64,000 nt of DNA from Xenophilus aerolatus (GTDB taxonomy: Bacteria; Pseudomonadota; Gammaproteobacteria; Burkholderiales; Burkholderiaceae_C). The first letter of the stretch is position 1. Every line of letters begins with the position of its first letter. Where the stretch lies: NCBI GenBank assembly GCA_030418545.1, contig QAIB01000001.1, forward strand, positions 124,001 through 188,000. The letters run 5' to 3'. A program made the position numbers and the translations under genes. The notes under the pieces are model-generated. The model saw only the letters and a list, made by a program, of their open reading frames with translations, searched no databases and was not told the DNA's origin. Shown here piece after piece: positions 41,739-51,818 of this stretch.

Positions 41739-41742
<4 letters not shown>
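40009..41742 (+). CDS. ABC transporter permease (FbpB-type, two fused domains)
   Basis: A 577-residue inner-membrane permease starting at GTG overlapping the receptor stop. It has about 12 transmembrane helices in two homologous halves. Each half carries an EAA-type loop: EESAQNLGARGFRLFRRIIFP and LEEVAQSLGATRWRTVRRV. This fused architecture is typical of ferric iron and related importers. It overlaps the ATPase gene by 4 bp, giving a tightly coupled three-gene operon. Confidence 0.92.
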
Positions 41743-42842
<1,100 letters not shown>

Positions 42843-42853
42843 ACCGAAGTCCC

Positions 42854-42912
42854 GAGGAAAATCGGGCTGCAGCGCGCGCCCCGCCTGCGCCGGCGGCTAT
42901 CGATTTCATAGC
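42854..42912 (-). repeat. Dispersed 60-bp intergenic repeat, copy 5
   Basis: On the minus strand the hairpin GCTATGAAATCGATAGC (42912-42896) is followed by GCGCAGGCGGGGCGCGCGCT and GCAGCCCGATTTTCCT. It lies just after the ABC ATPase stop and before the aldo/keto reductase promoter. Confidence 0.8.
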
Positions 42913-42982
42913 AACGGTCCTGCTTTCGGGGCCTCCGCCCCACGCAAGCGCACGTGCGCGTACCCGGCGGTAGCATCCGGGC

Positions 42983-44050
42983 ATGAACCTCCCCCAAGTC
43001 ACCCTCGGCCGCAGCGAGTTGCGCGTCACTCCCATCTGCCTCGGCACCATGACCTTCGGCGAGCAGGTCGACGAACCGACCGCGCACGCCATCCTGAGCC
43101 GCTCGCTGGAGCGCGGCGTCGACTTCATCGACACGGCCGAGATGTACGCCGTGCCGGCCCGCAAGGAAACCTACGGCGCCACCGAGACCATCATCGGCAA
43201 CTGGTTCGCGAAGAACCCCGGCGCGCGGCAGAAGCTGACGCTCGCCACCAAGGTCGCCGGCCCCTCGCGCGGCATGCCCTGGGTGCGCGAAGGCGGCGGC
43301 ATGACGGCGGCCGACATCGTCGCCTCCTGCGAGGGCAGCCTCAGGCGCCTGCAGACCGAGGTCATCGACCTCTACCAGATCCACTGGCCCGAGCGCAACG
43401 TGCCGGCCTTCGGCAACATCTACTACGACCCGAAGCTCGAGCGCACGCAGACCTCCATCCACGAGCAGCTCGAGGCGCTGGGTGGCCTGGTGAAAGCCGG
43501 CAAGGTGCGATACATCGGCCTGTCGAACGAGACGCCCTACGGCGTGCACGAGTTCGTCCGCCTGGCCGAGCAGCACGGCCTGCCGCGCGTGGCCACGGTG
43601 CAGAACGTGTACTGCCTCGTGAGCCGCGCGCTGGAGAACGGCCTGGACGAGACCATGCATCGGCTGGACGTGTCGCTGCTGGCCTACTCGCCGCTCGCCT
43701 TCGGCCTGCTCACCGGCAAGTACGACCTGGGCGGCACCACCGGCCCCGATGCGCCCAAGGGCGCGCGCATCGCCAGTTACGAGTCGGTGCGCAAGCAGCG
43801 CTGGGGCCGGCCCGAGGCGCTCACCGCCGCGCGCCGCTACAACCAGCTCGCGCGCGACCACGGCATGACGCCGGCGCAGATGGCACTGGCCTTCTGCTAC
43901 ACCAAGTGGCAGGTGGCCAGCACCATCATCGGCGTGACCTCGCTGGCGCAGCTGGACGAGGACATCGACGCCTGGGGCACCACGCTGTCGACCGAGCTGC
44001 TGGCGGAGATCGACAAGATCCGCTGGGAGCTGCGCGATCCGGCGGCCTGA
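42983..44050 (+). CDS. Aldo/keto reductase (Tas-like, NADP(H)-dependent)
   Basis: A 355-residue TIM-barrel reductase. GVDFIDTAEMYAVPARKETYG carries the catalytic Asp and Tyr region, followed by KLTLATKVAGPSRG with the Lys and YQIHWPERNVPAFG with the His. It ends with the NADP-binding part WQVASTIIGVTSLAQLDEDI. The long insert after the HW motif matches Tas-type members. The physiological substrate is unknown. It has a TAGCAT box six bases before ATG and may be nearly leaderless. Confidence 0.9.
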   Translation: MNLPQVTLGRSELRVTPICLGTMTFGEQVDEPTAHAILSRSLERGVDFIDTAEMYAVPARKETYGATETIIGNWFAKNPGARQKLTLATKVAGPSRGMPWVREGGGMTAADIVASCEGSLRRLQTEVIDLYQIHWPERNVPAFGNIYYDPKLERTQTSIHEQLEALGGLVKAGKVRYIGLSNETPYGVHEFVRLAEQHGLPRVATVQNVYCLVSRALENGLDETMHRLDVSLLAYSPLAFGLLTGKYDLGGTTGPDAPKGARIASYESVRKQRWGRPEALTAARRYNQLARDHGMTPAQMALAFCYTKWQVASTIIGVTSLAQLDEDIDAWGTTLSTELLAEIDKIRWELRDPAA

Positions 44051-44053
44051 GGC

Positions 44054-45061
44054 TCAGGCCGGCTGCTCGATGACGATCTTGCCGAAGTGATCGTTGGCGC
44101 GCATGCGCGCCAGCGCCTGCGGCACGGCCTCCAGGGGCAGGCGGACGTCGATCGGCAGTCCGAGCTGTCCCGCGGCGAGGGCCGGCCAGAGGTGGGCACG
44201 CACCCGCTCGGCAATGGCCGCCACCTCGTCCACGCTGCGGGTGCGGAAGGTCACGCCCTGGTAGCGGATGCGGCGCATCGAATGCGTCTCGAAGTCGAAG
44301 ACGGCGCTCTGGCCCGCCATGCGACCGACGTTCACCACGCAGCCGCCGATGGCGGTCGCCTGCAGGTTGAGGCTGGCGTAGGGGCCGGAGAGCTGGTCGA
44401 TGACGAGGTCCACGCCGCGTCCGCCGGTGTGCGCCAGGACGGCCTCCACCCAGCGCGGATCGGTGGTGTCCAGCGCGCGATGGGCGCCGAAGTCCGCCAG
44501 CCGCCCGCGCCGCTCGGGGGTGGTCGACGTGCCGAGCACCAGCCCGGCGCCCAGGTGACGCGCCAACTGCAGTCCCATCAGCCCGACGCCCGAGGAGGCG
44601 CCCTGGATCAACACCGACTGCCCGGCGCGCAATCCGCCCTGCGTGACCAGGGCATCGTGCATGGTGCGCAGCGCGATCGGAAGGCAGGCGGCCTGTGCGG
44701 TGTCCATGGCCGGGTGGGGCAGGGGGAAGCTGCGCCGGTAGTCGGTCACCGCGTATTCGGCGAAGGCGCCGATGCCCGAGCACATGACCCGATCGCCCGG
44801 CCTGACGCCGTCGACCTGCCACCCGGCCGACACCACCTCGCCGGCCCACTCCAGGCCGAGCACGGTCCCTGGTCCGCCGTGCGGCCCGTGCCGGCGTCCC
44901 TCGGCCAGGCCGAGGTCGGCGCGGTTGAGCGCGCTGGCGCGCACGCGCACCAGGATTTCGGTCGGCCCCGGACGAGGCAGTGGCACGGTCTGCACGCGCA
45001 CGCCGTCGGCGCCGGCCTGGACGGCGGCGCGCATGGTGGTGGGAAGGGCAGCAGTGGACAT
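44054..45061 (-). CDS. Zinc-type (quinone oxidoreductase-like) alcohol dehydrogenase
   Basis: A 335-residue MDR-superfamily oxidoreductase. It has an N-terminal GroES-like part (ALNRADLGLAEGRR, VLGLEWAGEVVSAG) and a Rossmann part (VLIQGASSGVGLMGLQLAR). The structural and catalytic zinc ligands of true alcohol dehydrogenases are missing, which points to the quinone oxidoreductase group. The start is at 45061, not the earlier ATG at 45094. It is last of the LacI-linked minus-strand run, 10 bp from the SDR. Confidence 0.88.
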   Translation of the reverse strand: MSTAALPTTMRAAVQAGADGVRVQTVPLPRPGPTEILVRVRASALNRADLGLAEGRRHGPHGGPGTVLGLEWAGEVVSAGWQVDGVRPGDRVMCSGIGAFAEYAVTDYRRSFPLPHPAMDTAQAACLPIALRTMHDALVTQGGLRAGQSVLIQGASSGVGLMGLQLARHLGAGLVLGTSTTPERRGRLADFGAHRALDTTDPRWVEAVLAHTGGRGVDLVIDQLSGPYASLNLQATAIGGCVVNVGRMAGQSAVFDFETHSMRRIRYQGVTFRTRSVDEVAAIAERVRAHLWPALAAGQLGLPIDVRLPLEAVPQALARMRANDHFGKIVIEQPA

Positions 45062-45071
45062 GCTCCAGTCC

Positions 45072-45881
45072 TCAGCGCATATGCGCGCCGCCATTGACGT
45101 CGATCGTCGTCCCCGTCACGTACGACGACAGGTCTGACGCGAGGAAGAGGCAGGCGCCCGCGATCTCGGCCGCGTGGCCCGCGCGCGGCAGGGGCCAGCC
45201 GCCGCCGCTGGCGTGCTTGTCCTCGTCGCTGCGGCCGGTGCGCGAGAAGTCGGTGAGGATGAGGCCCGGCGCGATGGCGTTGACGCGGATGCCTTCGGCG
45301 CCCAGCTCGCGCGCCATCGCGCGCGTGAGGCCCAGCACGCCGGCCTTGGCGGCGCAGTAGTGCGCGCCGCCGAAGATGCCGCCGCCCTGCTGCGCCGACA
45401 TCGACGACACGTTGACGATGCTGCCGCCGTGCCGCGCGCGCATGACCGGCAGCGCCGCCTGCGACAGCAGCAGCGTGCCGCGCAGCACCACGTCGGTCAC
45501 GGTGTCGTAATCGGCCTTGGTGATCTCGGCCACACCGCGCTTCTGCGTCAGGCCCGCGTTGTTGACGAGGATGTCGAGCGCGCCACCGGACCACGCCAGG
45601 ACGCCGTCGATGGCGGCCCTGCAGGCCGCGGCGTCGGCCACGTCGCAGGCCCAGCCGCGGGCGCGCTCGCTGTCCGCCGCATTGTTGAGGTCGGCCGCGG
45701 CCGCACGGGCTTCTTCCCCGTTCACATCGAGCAGCGCCACGCGCGCGCCGTGCGCGAGGAAGAGCCGCGCCGTTGCCTTGCCGATGCCCTTGGGGCGGCC
45801 GGCGCCGGAGATCACGGCCACGCGGCCGGCGAGCAATGCACCGGTGTCGGTGCGCACCGGGTTCAGGGCCGAAGCGTCCAT
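45072..45881 (-). CDS. SDR-family oxidoreductase
   Basis: A 269-residue short-chain dehydrogenase. The cofactor motif is SGAGRPKGIGKATA, then NNAG at about residue 107, catalytic Ser in NVSSMSAQQGGG, and Y-x-x-x-K as YCAAK. The tail SSYVTGTTIDVNGGAHM is typical. Start chosen at 45881, 7 bp after the Bug receptor stop. The enzyme probably oxidises a hydroxylated substrate in the pathway of this cluster. The substrate is unknown. Confidence 0.9.
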   Translation of the reverse strand: MDASALNPVRTDTGALLAGRVAVISGAGRPKGIGKATARLFLAHGARVALLDVNGEEARAAAADLNNAADSERARGWACDVADAAACRAAIDGVLAWSGGALDILVNNAGLTQKRGVAEITKADYDTVTDVVLRGTLLLSQAALPVMRARHGGSIVNVSSMSAQQGGGIFGGAHYCAAKAGVLGLTRAMARELGAEGIRVNAIAPGLILTDFSRTGRSDEDKHASGGGWPLPRAGHAAEIAGACLFLASDLSSYVTGTTIDVNGGAHMR

Positions 45882-45888
45882 CGCTGCT

Positions 45889-46869
45889 TCAATCCGTCTT
45901 GATGTTGGCGTCCGCCGCGACCTTCTTCCAGATCTGGATGTCGCGTGCGTTGACGGCGGCCTGCTGATCGCCCGGCAGGAAGTCGGCCGTGATGCCCAGC
46001 GCGAGCATCTTGTCGACCACCTCCTTGTCCTTGAGCGAGGCCTGCAGCGCATCGGTCAGCCGGGCGAGGATGGGCTTGGGCACGTTCGCCGGTGCATACA
46101 TCACCCACGACAGCAGCTGGTCGAAGTCGATGCCCTGTTCCTTGTAGCTCGCCACGTCGGGCAGGCTGGGGGAGCGCTGGGTGCACACGCCGAGCGCCTT
46201 GAGCTTGCCCTCCTTGACGAAGGGCGTGCCGGTCGCCATGTCGACCAGCCCGAGCTGGATATGGCCGCCCATCATGTCGGTCACCAGCTTGTTGGTGCCG
46301 TTGAAGGGCACGTGCTGCAACTGCAGGCCGCCCTTCTGCGCCAGCACCTCGCCGCAGAAGTGGCCGGTGGAGCCCATGCCCCAGCTGCCGTATTGCGTGG
46401 GGTTGGGCTTCGACTTGGCGAGTGCCACCAGCTCCCTGAGGTTGTTGGCCGGGAAGTCCGGCGTCGCCAGCATCACGATCGCCGAGGTGCCGATGCGGCC
46501 GATGACGCTGAAATCCTTGACCGGGTCGTAGGCCAGCTTGCTGTACGTCACCGGTGCGAGCAGGTGCGTGGTCATGCCGCCGATCATGATCGTGTAGCCG
46601 TCGGGCGCCGACACGGCCACGTGCTGCGTGCCGATGGTGCCAGCGGCGCCGACGCGGTTCTCCACCACGATGGGCTGCTTCAGGCGCCGGCTCATCTGGT
46701 CGGCCAGCAGGCGGCCCAGCACGTCGCCGCCGCCGCCGGCGCCGAAGGGCAGCACCATCTTGATGGGCTTGTTCGGGTAGTCGGCCGCCGGCTGGGCCGA
46801 GGCGGGTGCACCTGCGACCAGCGCGACGGCGGCCACCATCGGCAGCCAGAACGTCTTCCTGTTCAACAT
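45889..46869 (-). CDS. Bug-family tripartite tricarboxylate transporter receptor
   Basis: A 326-residue periplasmic receptor. The signal peptide is MLNRKTFWLPMVAAVALVAG...PASAQ, then YPNKPIKMVLPFGAGGGGD, VVENRVGAAGTIG and the conserved GHIQLGLVDMATGTPF. Bug proteins are greatly expanded in Burkholderiales and bind organic acids. No TctA/TctB membrane subunits are present in the window. It likely supplies the substrate used by the surrounding dehydrogenases, which is inferred. Confidence 0.92.
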   Translation of the reverse strand: MLNRKTFWLPMVAAVALVAGAPASAQPAADYPNKPIKMVLPFGAGGGGDVLGRLLADQMSRRLKQPIVVENRVGAAGTIGTQHVAVSAPDGYTIMIGGMTTHLLAPVTYSKLAYDPVKDFSVIGRIGTSAIVMLATPDFPANNLRELVALAKSKPNPTQYGSWGMGSTGHFCGEVLAQKGGLQLQHVPFNGTNKLVTDMMGGHIQLGLVDMATGTPFVKEGKLKALGVCTQRSPSLPDVASYKEQGIDFDQLLSWVMYAPANVPKPILARLTDALQASLKDKEVVDKMLALGITADFLPGDQQAAVNARDIQIWKKVAADANIKTD

Positions 46870-46912
46870 GTCATGTCTCCTTCGTTGTGTCGTGATCGGT
46901 GCGCCTGTGGTC

Positions 46913-47704
46913 TCAGCCGAGCGAGACGCCGCCATCCACCACCAGCTCAACGCCGGTGACGTAGGCGGATTCGTCGGAGGCGAGGAAGAGGGCGGCGTTG
47001 GCGATGTCCCAGGGCGAGCCCTGGCGGCCCATGGGGCAGCGAGCGTCGCGCTGCGCGCGGCCCTGGGCGGCGGCTTCGGCATCGGAGTACAGCGCGGCGG
47101 CATGCGGCGTGTCGATGAGGCCGGCCACGATGGCATTGCAGCGCACCTGCTGCGGCGCGTACTGCCGTGCCACAACGCGCGTCATGTGGTTCAGTGCCGC
47201 CTTGGAGGTGCTGTACGAGAGGAACTGCATCGGGCTCCACTTGCGGCTCGCGATCGAGGACATGTTGATGATCGAGCCACCGCCCTGGCGGACCATGTGC
47301 GGCATCGCGGCGCGCGCGGCCAGCATCGCGCCGCGCAGGTTGACCTCATGCACGCGGTCCCAAGACGCCTCGGTCAGTTCCAGCAGGTCGCCGAAGGCCT
47401 CGATGCCGACGTTGTTGTGCAGGACGTCGATGCGGCCGTGGCGCTGCAGGGCGGTGTCGACCATGGCCTGGAGCTGCGCCGAACTGCGCACGTCGGCGAC
47501 CACGGCGCTGGCCTCGCCGCCCTCGGCGACGATGCGTCGCACGGTCTCCTGCGCCGCATCGGGCGACAGGTCGGCGCACAGCACGCGGGCGCCGGCCCGT
47601 GCGAAGGCGATCGCACAGGCGGCGCCGTTGCTGGTGCCGTCGACGGGCGTGCCGGCGCCGACGACGATCGCCACTTTGCCCGCCAGGCGCTCCGACGCGT
47701 TCAT
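46913..47704 (-). CDS. SDR-family oxidoreductase
   Basis: A 263-residue short-chain dehydrogenase. The cofactor motif is [17 protein letters not shown], then NNVG, the Ser in NMSSIASRK, and YSTSKAAL with Tyr and Lys. The end reads [18 protein letters not shown]. The start at 47704 overlaps the LacI stop by 4 bp (ATGA), so regulator and enzyme are co-translated. It differs clearly from the SDR at 45072 and so may catalyse another step. Confidence 0.9.
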   Translation of the reverse strand: MNASERLAGKVAIVVGAGTPVDGTSNGAACAIAFARAGARVLCADLSPDAAQETVRRIVAEGGEASAVVADVRSSAQLQAMVDTALQRHGRIDVLHNNVGIEAFGDLLELTEASWDRVHEVNLRGAMLAARAAMPHMVRQGGGSIINMSSIASRKWSPMQFLSYSTSKAALNHMTRVVARQYAPQQVRCNAIVAGLIDTPHAAALYSDAEAAAQGRAQRDARCPMGRQGSPWDIANAALFLASDESAYVTGVELVVDGGVSLG

Positions 47705-48768
47705 GTCGCCTTGCGGGTGGCGCGCGGCTTCGATGCCAGGCGTGCAGGCGCAGGCGCCAGCGGCGCGCACGATTCGCGCAGCACCATCTGCGTGGTGATG
47801 ACGATGCGTTCGGCTTCCTCAGGCGACGCCGCGGCGCCGGGCAGGCGCTTGAGCATCAGCTCGGCCACGGCGGTGCCGACGGCCTCGAAGTCCCAGGTGA
47901 GCGACGTGATGCCGGGCGAGAAGAGCTGCGACAGGTCGGTGTCGCCGATGCTGATGATGCTGGCGTCCTCGGGGGCGGTGAGGCCGGCATGGCGAAGCCC
48001 CTGGAGCACGCCCGAGAGGATGCGCGTGCCCAGGCACACGAAGGCCGTGGGGCGCTCGGCGCCGGAGAGCAGCGCCAACGTCTCGCTGAATGCGAACTGC
48101 ATCGCCGAGGGTTCGGCGCGCACCAGCCGCGGCTCGGGCTGCAGGCCGCGTTCGGCATAGGCCGCGCGAAAGCCCGCGATCCGCTCGCGGCCGGGCCGCA
48201 CCGCCTGGCCCGGCGTCATGAGCGCGATGCGGCGGTGGCCGAGGTCAAGCAGGTAGCGCGTGGCCTGCAGGGCACCGTTGAAGTGGTCGACGTGCACGCC
48301 GCTGCCGGCGGCATGGAAGTCGCGGTCCAGCGCGACGGCCGGCAGGCCCTGCGCCACGAGGCCTTCGAACAGCTCGGGACGCTCGCTCTGGCAGGGCGCG
48401 AGGATGATGCCGTCGACCCGCCGGCGGCGGAAGAAGTCGACCATCGTGCGCTCGCGTGCCGCGTCGTTGTGCGTGTTGGCCAGCAGCAGGGCGCAGCCGT
48501 CGCGTTGCAGGCGGGCCTCGACCGCGTTCACGATGCGCGCATACAGCGGGTTGGACAGGTCCGACACCAGCAGACCGACCACGCCCGTGCTGCGCGTGCG
48601 CATGCTCTGCGCGATCGCGTCCGGCTCGTAGCCCAGCGCCTCGGCGGCGGCCTGCACGGCAGCGATGGCGGCCTGGCTCACGCGGCCGGCGCGGTTGAGG
48701 GCGCGCGACGCGGTGCCGATGGACACGCCGGCGCGCAGCGCCACGTCGCGGATGGTGGGGCGGCTCAT
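47701..48768 (-). CDS. LacI-family transcriptional repressor
   Basis: A 355-residue repressor. HTH and hinge: [20 protein letters not shown], then [19 protein letters not shown]. The periplasmic-binding-protein-like core follows ([39 protein letters not shown]). The ATG at 48768 puts the HTH at residue 5. Two perfect or near-perfect LacI-type palindromes upstream (49502 and 49605) are its probable operators. It likely responds to a metabolite of the cluster. Confidence 0.93.
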   Translation of the reverse strand: MSRPTIRDVALRAGVSIGTASRALNRAGRVSQAAIAAVQAAAEALGYEPDAIAQSMRTRSTGVVGLLVSDLSNPLYARIVNAVEARLQRDGCALLLANTHNDAARERTMVDFFRRRRVDGIILAPCQSERPELFEGLVAQGLPAVALDRDFHAAGSGVHVDHFNGALQATRYLLDLGHRRIALMTPGQAVRPGRERIAGFRAAYAERGLQPEPRLVRAEPSAMQFAFSETLALLSGAERPTAFVCLGTRILSGVLQGLRHAGLTAPEDASIISIGDTDLSQLFSPGITSLTWDFEAVGTAVAELMLKRLPGAAASPEEAERIVITTQMVLRESCAPLAPAPARLASKPRATRKAT

Positions 48769-48829
48769 TGGACTACCCTCCGTGCTGCGCACTTCGGGTG
48801 CGAGCGCCTCCGGAGCGGCCGAGCGGCGC

Positions 48830-49477
48830 TCATGCGTCGCCGTCTCCGGGCACGGCGGCCTGCACGACGCCCGACGGAAAGCGGCGCGCGCCGTGTTCCA
48901 GCGGTACCGCCATGCTGTTCAGGAAGAAGGCGGCCATGTGATAGAAGCTCGTCGCCAGCACGAGTTCGATCACCTGGTCCTTGGGCCAGTGCGCCTGCAG
49001 GCCGGCCCAGGTGCTGTCGCCCACGGTGGAATGGTGGTGCAGCTCGTCGACCATGCGCACGACCAGGCGCTCCTTCTCGCTCCACAGCGATTCGCTCAAC
49101 GCCGTGTTGCAGGTCAGCTCCATCACCTGCGCCTCGCTCAGGCCGCAGCGCTCGGCATAAATGCTCACATGCATGCCCCATTCGTACTCGGAGCGGGTGA
49201 GGGCGCCGGTGCGGATGATGGCGATCTCGCGGTCGCGCTCCGACACGCTGCCCTTGAACAGCACCACGTGCGCCATCTGCTGGAAGGCCACCGCCAGCTT
49301 GGGTTCCTGCGCCAGCGTCAGGCGCAGGTTCTGCGGTGACAGCGTGCCCGAAAAGGCGGTGTTGCCGATCGCGCGGGCCGCAGCCTCGTCGTAGGGCGGG
49401 GCGCGCAGTGGCATGCGCCGCGAGACGGCGAGTTGCTGGGCGGTGCTGGGCAGTTCGGTGGGAGTGACGACGGACAT
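48830..49477 (-). CDS. Carboxymuconolactone decarboxylase-family protein
   Basis: A 215-residue helical protein of the CMD family, with LFKGSVSERDREIAIIRTGA, SEYEWGMHVSIYAERCG and LLATSFYHMAAFF-like ending. The usual CxxC redox pair of AhpD-type members is absent, so a peroxidase role is unlikely. It is first gene of the minus-strand operon, 25 bp after a LacI palindrome. Its reaction is unknown. Decarboxylase or isomerase activity is only a family possibility. Confidence 0.83.
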   Translation of the reverse strand: MSVVTPTELPSTAQQLAVSRRMPLRAPPYDEAAARAIGNTAFSGTLSPQNLRLTLAQEPKLAVAFQQMAHVVLFKGSVSERDREIAIIRTGALTRSEYEWGMHVSIYAERCGLSEAQVMELTCNTALSESLWSEKERLVVRMVDELHHHSTVGDSTWAGLQAHWPKDQVIELVLATSFYHMAAFFLNSMAVPLEHGARRFPSGVVQAAVPGDGDA

Positions 49478-49501
49478 GGATGAAGAAATCGATGCAGATT
49501 T

Positions 49502-49517
49502 GTAGAAACGTTTCTAC
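49502..49517. promoter_or_regulatory. LacI-type operator O1
   Basis: The 16-bp perfect palindrome GTAGAAACGTTTCTAC has the central CG typical of LacI/GalR sites. It lies 25 bp upstream of the CMD-family gene, where it would block the minus-strand promoter. Confidence 0.7.
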
Positions 49518-49604
49518 GCGATGGCGTCAGTCTGCTGCGGTGGGTCATTGATTTAAATGGGTGCAAACCCGGGTGACGAGAGCTCGGCGTTTTTTCTCAC
49601 AATC

Positions 49605-49620
49605 GAGAAAACGTTTTCGC
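49605..49620. promoter_or_regulatory. LacI-type operator O2
   Basis: GAGAAAACGTTTTCGC has a 12-bp perfect core (49607-49618) with a CG centre like O1. It is 15 bp before the VOC gene start and directly after a CACAAT box, about 100 bp from O1, so looping is possible. Confidence 0.65.
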
Positions 49621-49634
49621 ACACAGGAGCAAGC

Positions 49635-50195
49635 ATGAGCCTTTTCTACGGCGGAGCGCGGCAGGTCGGTTTCGTGGTGCGCGACATCGAGCGCGCGATG
49701 GCGCACTGGAGCCGTGCGCTCGGCGTGGGGCCGTGGTTCTACAAGGCGGCGGTGGGCACCACCGAGTTCCGCTACTACGGCCAGGCACAGACGCACCTGC
49801 CCGATCTGTCGATCGCGCTGGCCAACTCGGGCGAGCTGCAGATCGAGCTGATCCAGCAGCGCAACGACGCGCCCTCGCTCTACCTCGACACACTGGCCAG
49901 GAACGGCGAATGCGCCCAGCACATCGCCTACTGGACCGAGGACCGTTACGACGCCATGCACGCGCAGCTGCTCGAGAGCGGGTACGTCGAGGGGCATGGC
50001 GGGCGCATGGGCGCGCGCGGGCGCTTCGCGTACTTCGTGCATCCCGATCTGCCCAGCGGCATGGTGGAGCTGTCGGAGACGACGGGCGGCAAGGGCGAGT
50101 ACTTCCGCCAGATCGCCGAGGTGGCCCGCACCTGGGACGGCCGCACGGACCCGATCAGGCAGATGGGCGCCTCGGCCGTGAGCACCGCGGCCTGA
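49635..50195 (+). CDS. VOC-family (glyoxalase/dioxygenase fold) protein
   Basis: A 186-residue protein of the vicinal-oxygen-chelate superfamily: QVGFVVRDIERAMAHWSRAL, LQIELIQQRND, QHIAYWTEDRYDAM and FAYFVHPDLPSGMVELSE. The His and Glu positions suit metal binding. An AGGAG site precedes ATG. It is divergent from the LacI cluster and shares its operator region, so it probably belongs to the same pathway, perhaps as an isomerase or dioxygenase. Confidence 0.85.
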   Translation: MSLFYGGARQVGFVVRDIERAMAHWSRALGVGPWFYKAAVGTTEFRYYGQAQTHLPDLSIALANSGELQIELIQQRNDAPSLYLDTLARNGECAQHIAYWTEDRYDAMHAQLLESGYVEGHGGRMGARGRFAYFVHPDLPSGMVELSETTGGKGEYFRQIAEVARTWDGRTDPIRQMGASAVSTAA

Positions 50196-50253
50196 GGCCA
50201 CCGAAGCCACGACAGGCACCGCTGGCGCGGGCGCGGCAGAATCGCCCGCTCCC

Positions 50254-50751
50254 ATGGCCAAGAAAGACAAGACCCACGTCAGCGAAACCCCCGCCACCGC
50301 CATGCTGCGCGCGGCGAAGGTCGCGTTCACCGAACACCCGTACGAGTACCTGGAGCACGGCGGCGCGCAGCACAGCGCGGCGGTGCTGGGCTTCGACCCT
50401 TTCACCGTCGTCAAGACGCTGGTGATGCAGGACCAGGATGCGAAGCCGCTGATCGTCCTGATGCACGGCAACCGCACCGTGTCGACCAAGAACCTCGCGC
50501 GCCAGATCGGCGCCAAGTCGGTCGAGCCGTGCAAGCCCGAGGTGGCGCAGCGCCATTCGGGCTACCAGGTGGGCGGCACCTCGCCCTTCGGCACGCGGCG
50601 CGAGATGCCGGTGTTCATCGAGTCGACCATCCTCGAGCTGCCGAAGATCCTCATCAACGGCGGGCGGCGCGGTTACCTGGTGGGCATCGATCCGCAGCTA
50701 TGCGTGCAGCTGCTGGGCGCCAGGCCGGTGCAGTGCGCGCTGGCAGAATGA
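50254..50751 (+). CDS. ybaK: Cys-tRNA(Pro)/Cys-tRNA(Cys) deacylase
   Basis: A 165-residue YbaK/EbsC protein. It hydrolyses mischarged Cys-tRNA(Pro). Signatures are [29 protein letters not shown], the conserved Lys in [20 protein letters not shown], and [12 protein letters not shown]. It is cytoplasmic. A CAGAAT box ends 11 bp before ATG, suggesting a very short leader. Confidence 0.94.
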   Translation: MAKKDKTHVSETPATAMLRAAKVAFTEHPYEYLEHGGAQHSAAVLGFDPFTVVKTLVMQDQDAKPLIVLMHGNRTVSTKNLARQIGAKSVEPCKPEVAQRHSGYQVGGTSPFGTRREMPVFIESTILELPKILINGGRRGYLVGIDPQLCVQLLGARPVQCALAE

Positions 50752-50812
50752 CCGGCTTCCCCACGAGACAACCACCACGCGCGGCGTCATCGAGCCCGCG
50801 CCGGAGCCTGCC

Positions 50813-51451
50813 TTGAGCCTTGAACTGCCTTCCCTGATCGCCATCGTCGTCGGCTACCTGCTGGGCTCGCTGTCCTTCGCCGTCATCGTGAGCAAGCTGC
50901 TCGGCATGGACGACCCGCGCAGCTACGGCAGCGGCAACCCGGGCGCGACCAACGTGCTGCGTTCCGGCCGCAAGGGGGCGGCGCTGGCCACGCTGGTGCT
51001 CGATGCGCTCAAGGGCTGGCTGCCGGTGTTCGTCATCAACCAGTGGGGCGCGGCGTGGGGGCTCGGTGCCGGCACCGCGGCGCTGGCCGGCCTGGCGGCC
51101 TTCCTGGGCCACCTGTACCCGGTGTTCTTCCGCTTCCAGGGCGGCAAGGGCGTGGCGACCGCAGCGGGCGTGCTCTTCGGCATCGACTGGCTGCTGGGCC
51201 TGGCCACGGGCGCGTCGTGGCTCATCATCGCCTTCTTCTTCCGCTACTCCTCGCTCGCCTCGCTGGTGGCCGCCTTCTTCGCGCCGGCCTACTACGTGCT
51301 GGGCGGCAAGATCGCCTGGCCGCTGCACCGCACGGTGCTGGCGGCCATCATCGTCATGAGCCTGCTGCTGGCCTGGCGCCATCGCGAGAACATCCGGCGC
51401 CTGCTGGCCGGCACCGAATCGAAGCTTGGCAGCAAGGCCAAGCCCACCTGA
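50813..51451 (+). CDS. plsY: Glycerol-3-phosphate acyltransferase
   Basis: A 212-residue integral membrane enzyme that acylates glycerol-3-phosphate from acyl-phosphate in phospholipid synthesis. The conserved loops are [38 protein letters not shown] and [10 protein letters not shown]. About five transmembrane helices are visible. TTG at 50813 is the best start; other choices would cut into the first helix. The 60-bp gap after ybaK allows co-transcription. Confidence 0.94.
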   Translation: MSLELPSLIAIVVGYLLGSLSFAVIVSKLLGMDDPRSYGSGNPGATNVLRSGRKGAALATLVLDALKGWLPVFVINQWGAAWGLGAGTAALAGLAAFLGHLYPVFFRFQGGKGVATAAGVLFGIDWLLGLATGASWLIIAFFFRYSSLASLVAAFFAPAYYVLGGKIAWPLHRTVLAAIIVMSLLLAWRHRENIRRLLAGTESKLGSKAKPT

Positions 51452-51464
51452 AGGAACGAACACC

Positions 51465-51818
51465 ATGCCTGCCATCCAACGCTTCCACGTCGGCCCGCGC
51501 CTGTCCGAGACGGCCGTGCACAACGGCACTGTCTACCTCGCCGGCCAGGTGCCCGACGACACCACGCAGGACATCCGCGGCCAGACCGCGCAGGTGCTCG
51601 CGATGGTCGACCGCCTGCTGGCCGAGGCCGGCAGCGACAAGACCCGCATCCTCATGACGCAGATCTTCCTGACCGACATCAGCGAGATCGCGGCGATGAA
51701 CGAGGTGTGGGACGCCTGGGTCCCGGCCGGCCACACGCCGCCGCGCGCGACCGTGCAGGCCCAGCTGGCCAACCCGGCCTACAAGATCGAGATCGTCGTT
51801 TCCGCCGCGCAGGCCTGA
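51465..51818 (+). CDS. RidA-family protein
   Basis: A 117-residue RidA/YjgF/Rid protein with AVHNGTVYLAGQVPDDT and TQDIRGQTAQVLAMVDRLL. The ending has PPRATVQAQLANPAYKIEIV, with the conserved Arg for the carboxylate. RidA enzymes hydrolyse reactive imines and enamines. Start at ATG 51465 with AAGGAA nearby; the earlier in-frame ATG adds a nonconserved run. It is just downstream of plsY. Confidence 0.92.
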   Translation: MPAIQRFHVGPRLSETAVHNGTVYLAGQVPDDTTQDIRGQTAQVLAMVDRLLAEAGSDKTRILMTQIFLTDISEIAAMNEVWDAWVPAGHTPPRATVQAQLANPAYKIEIVVSAAQA

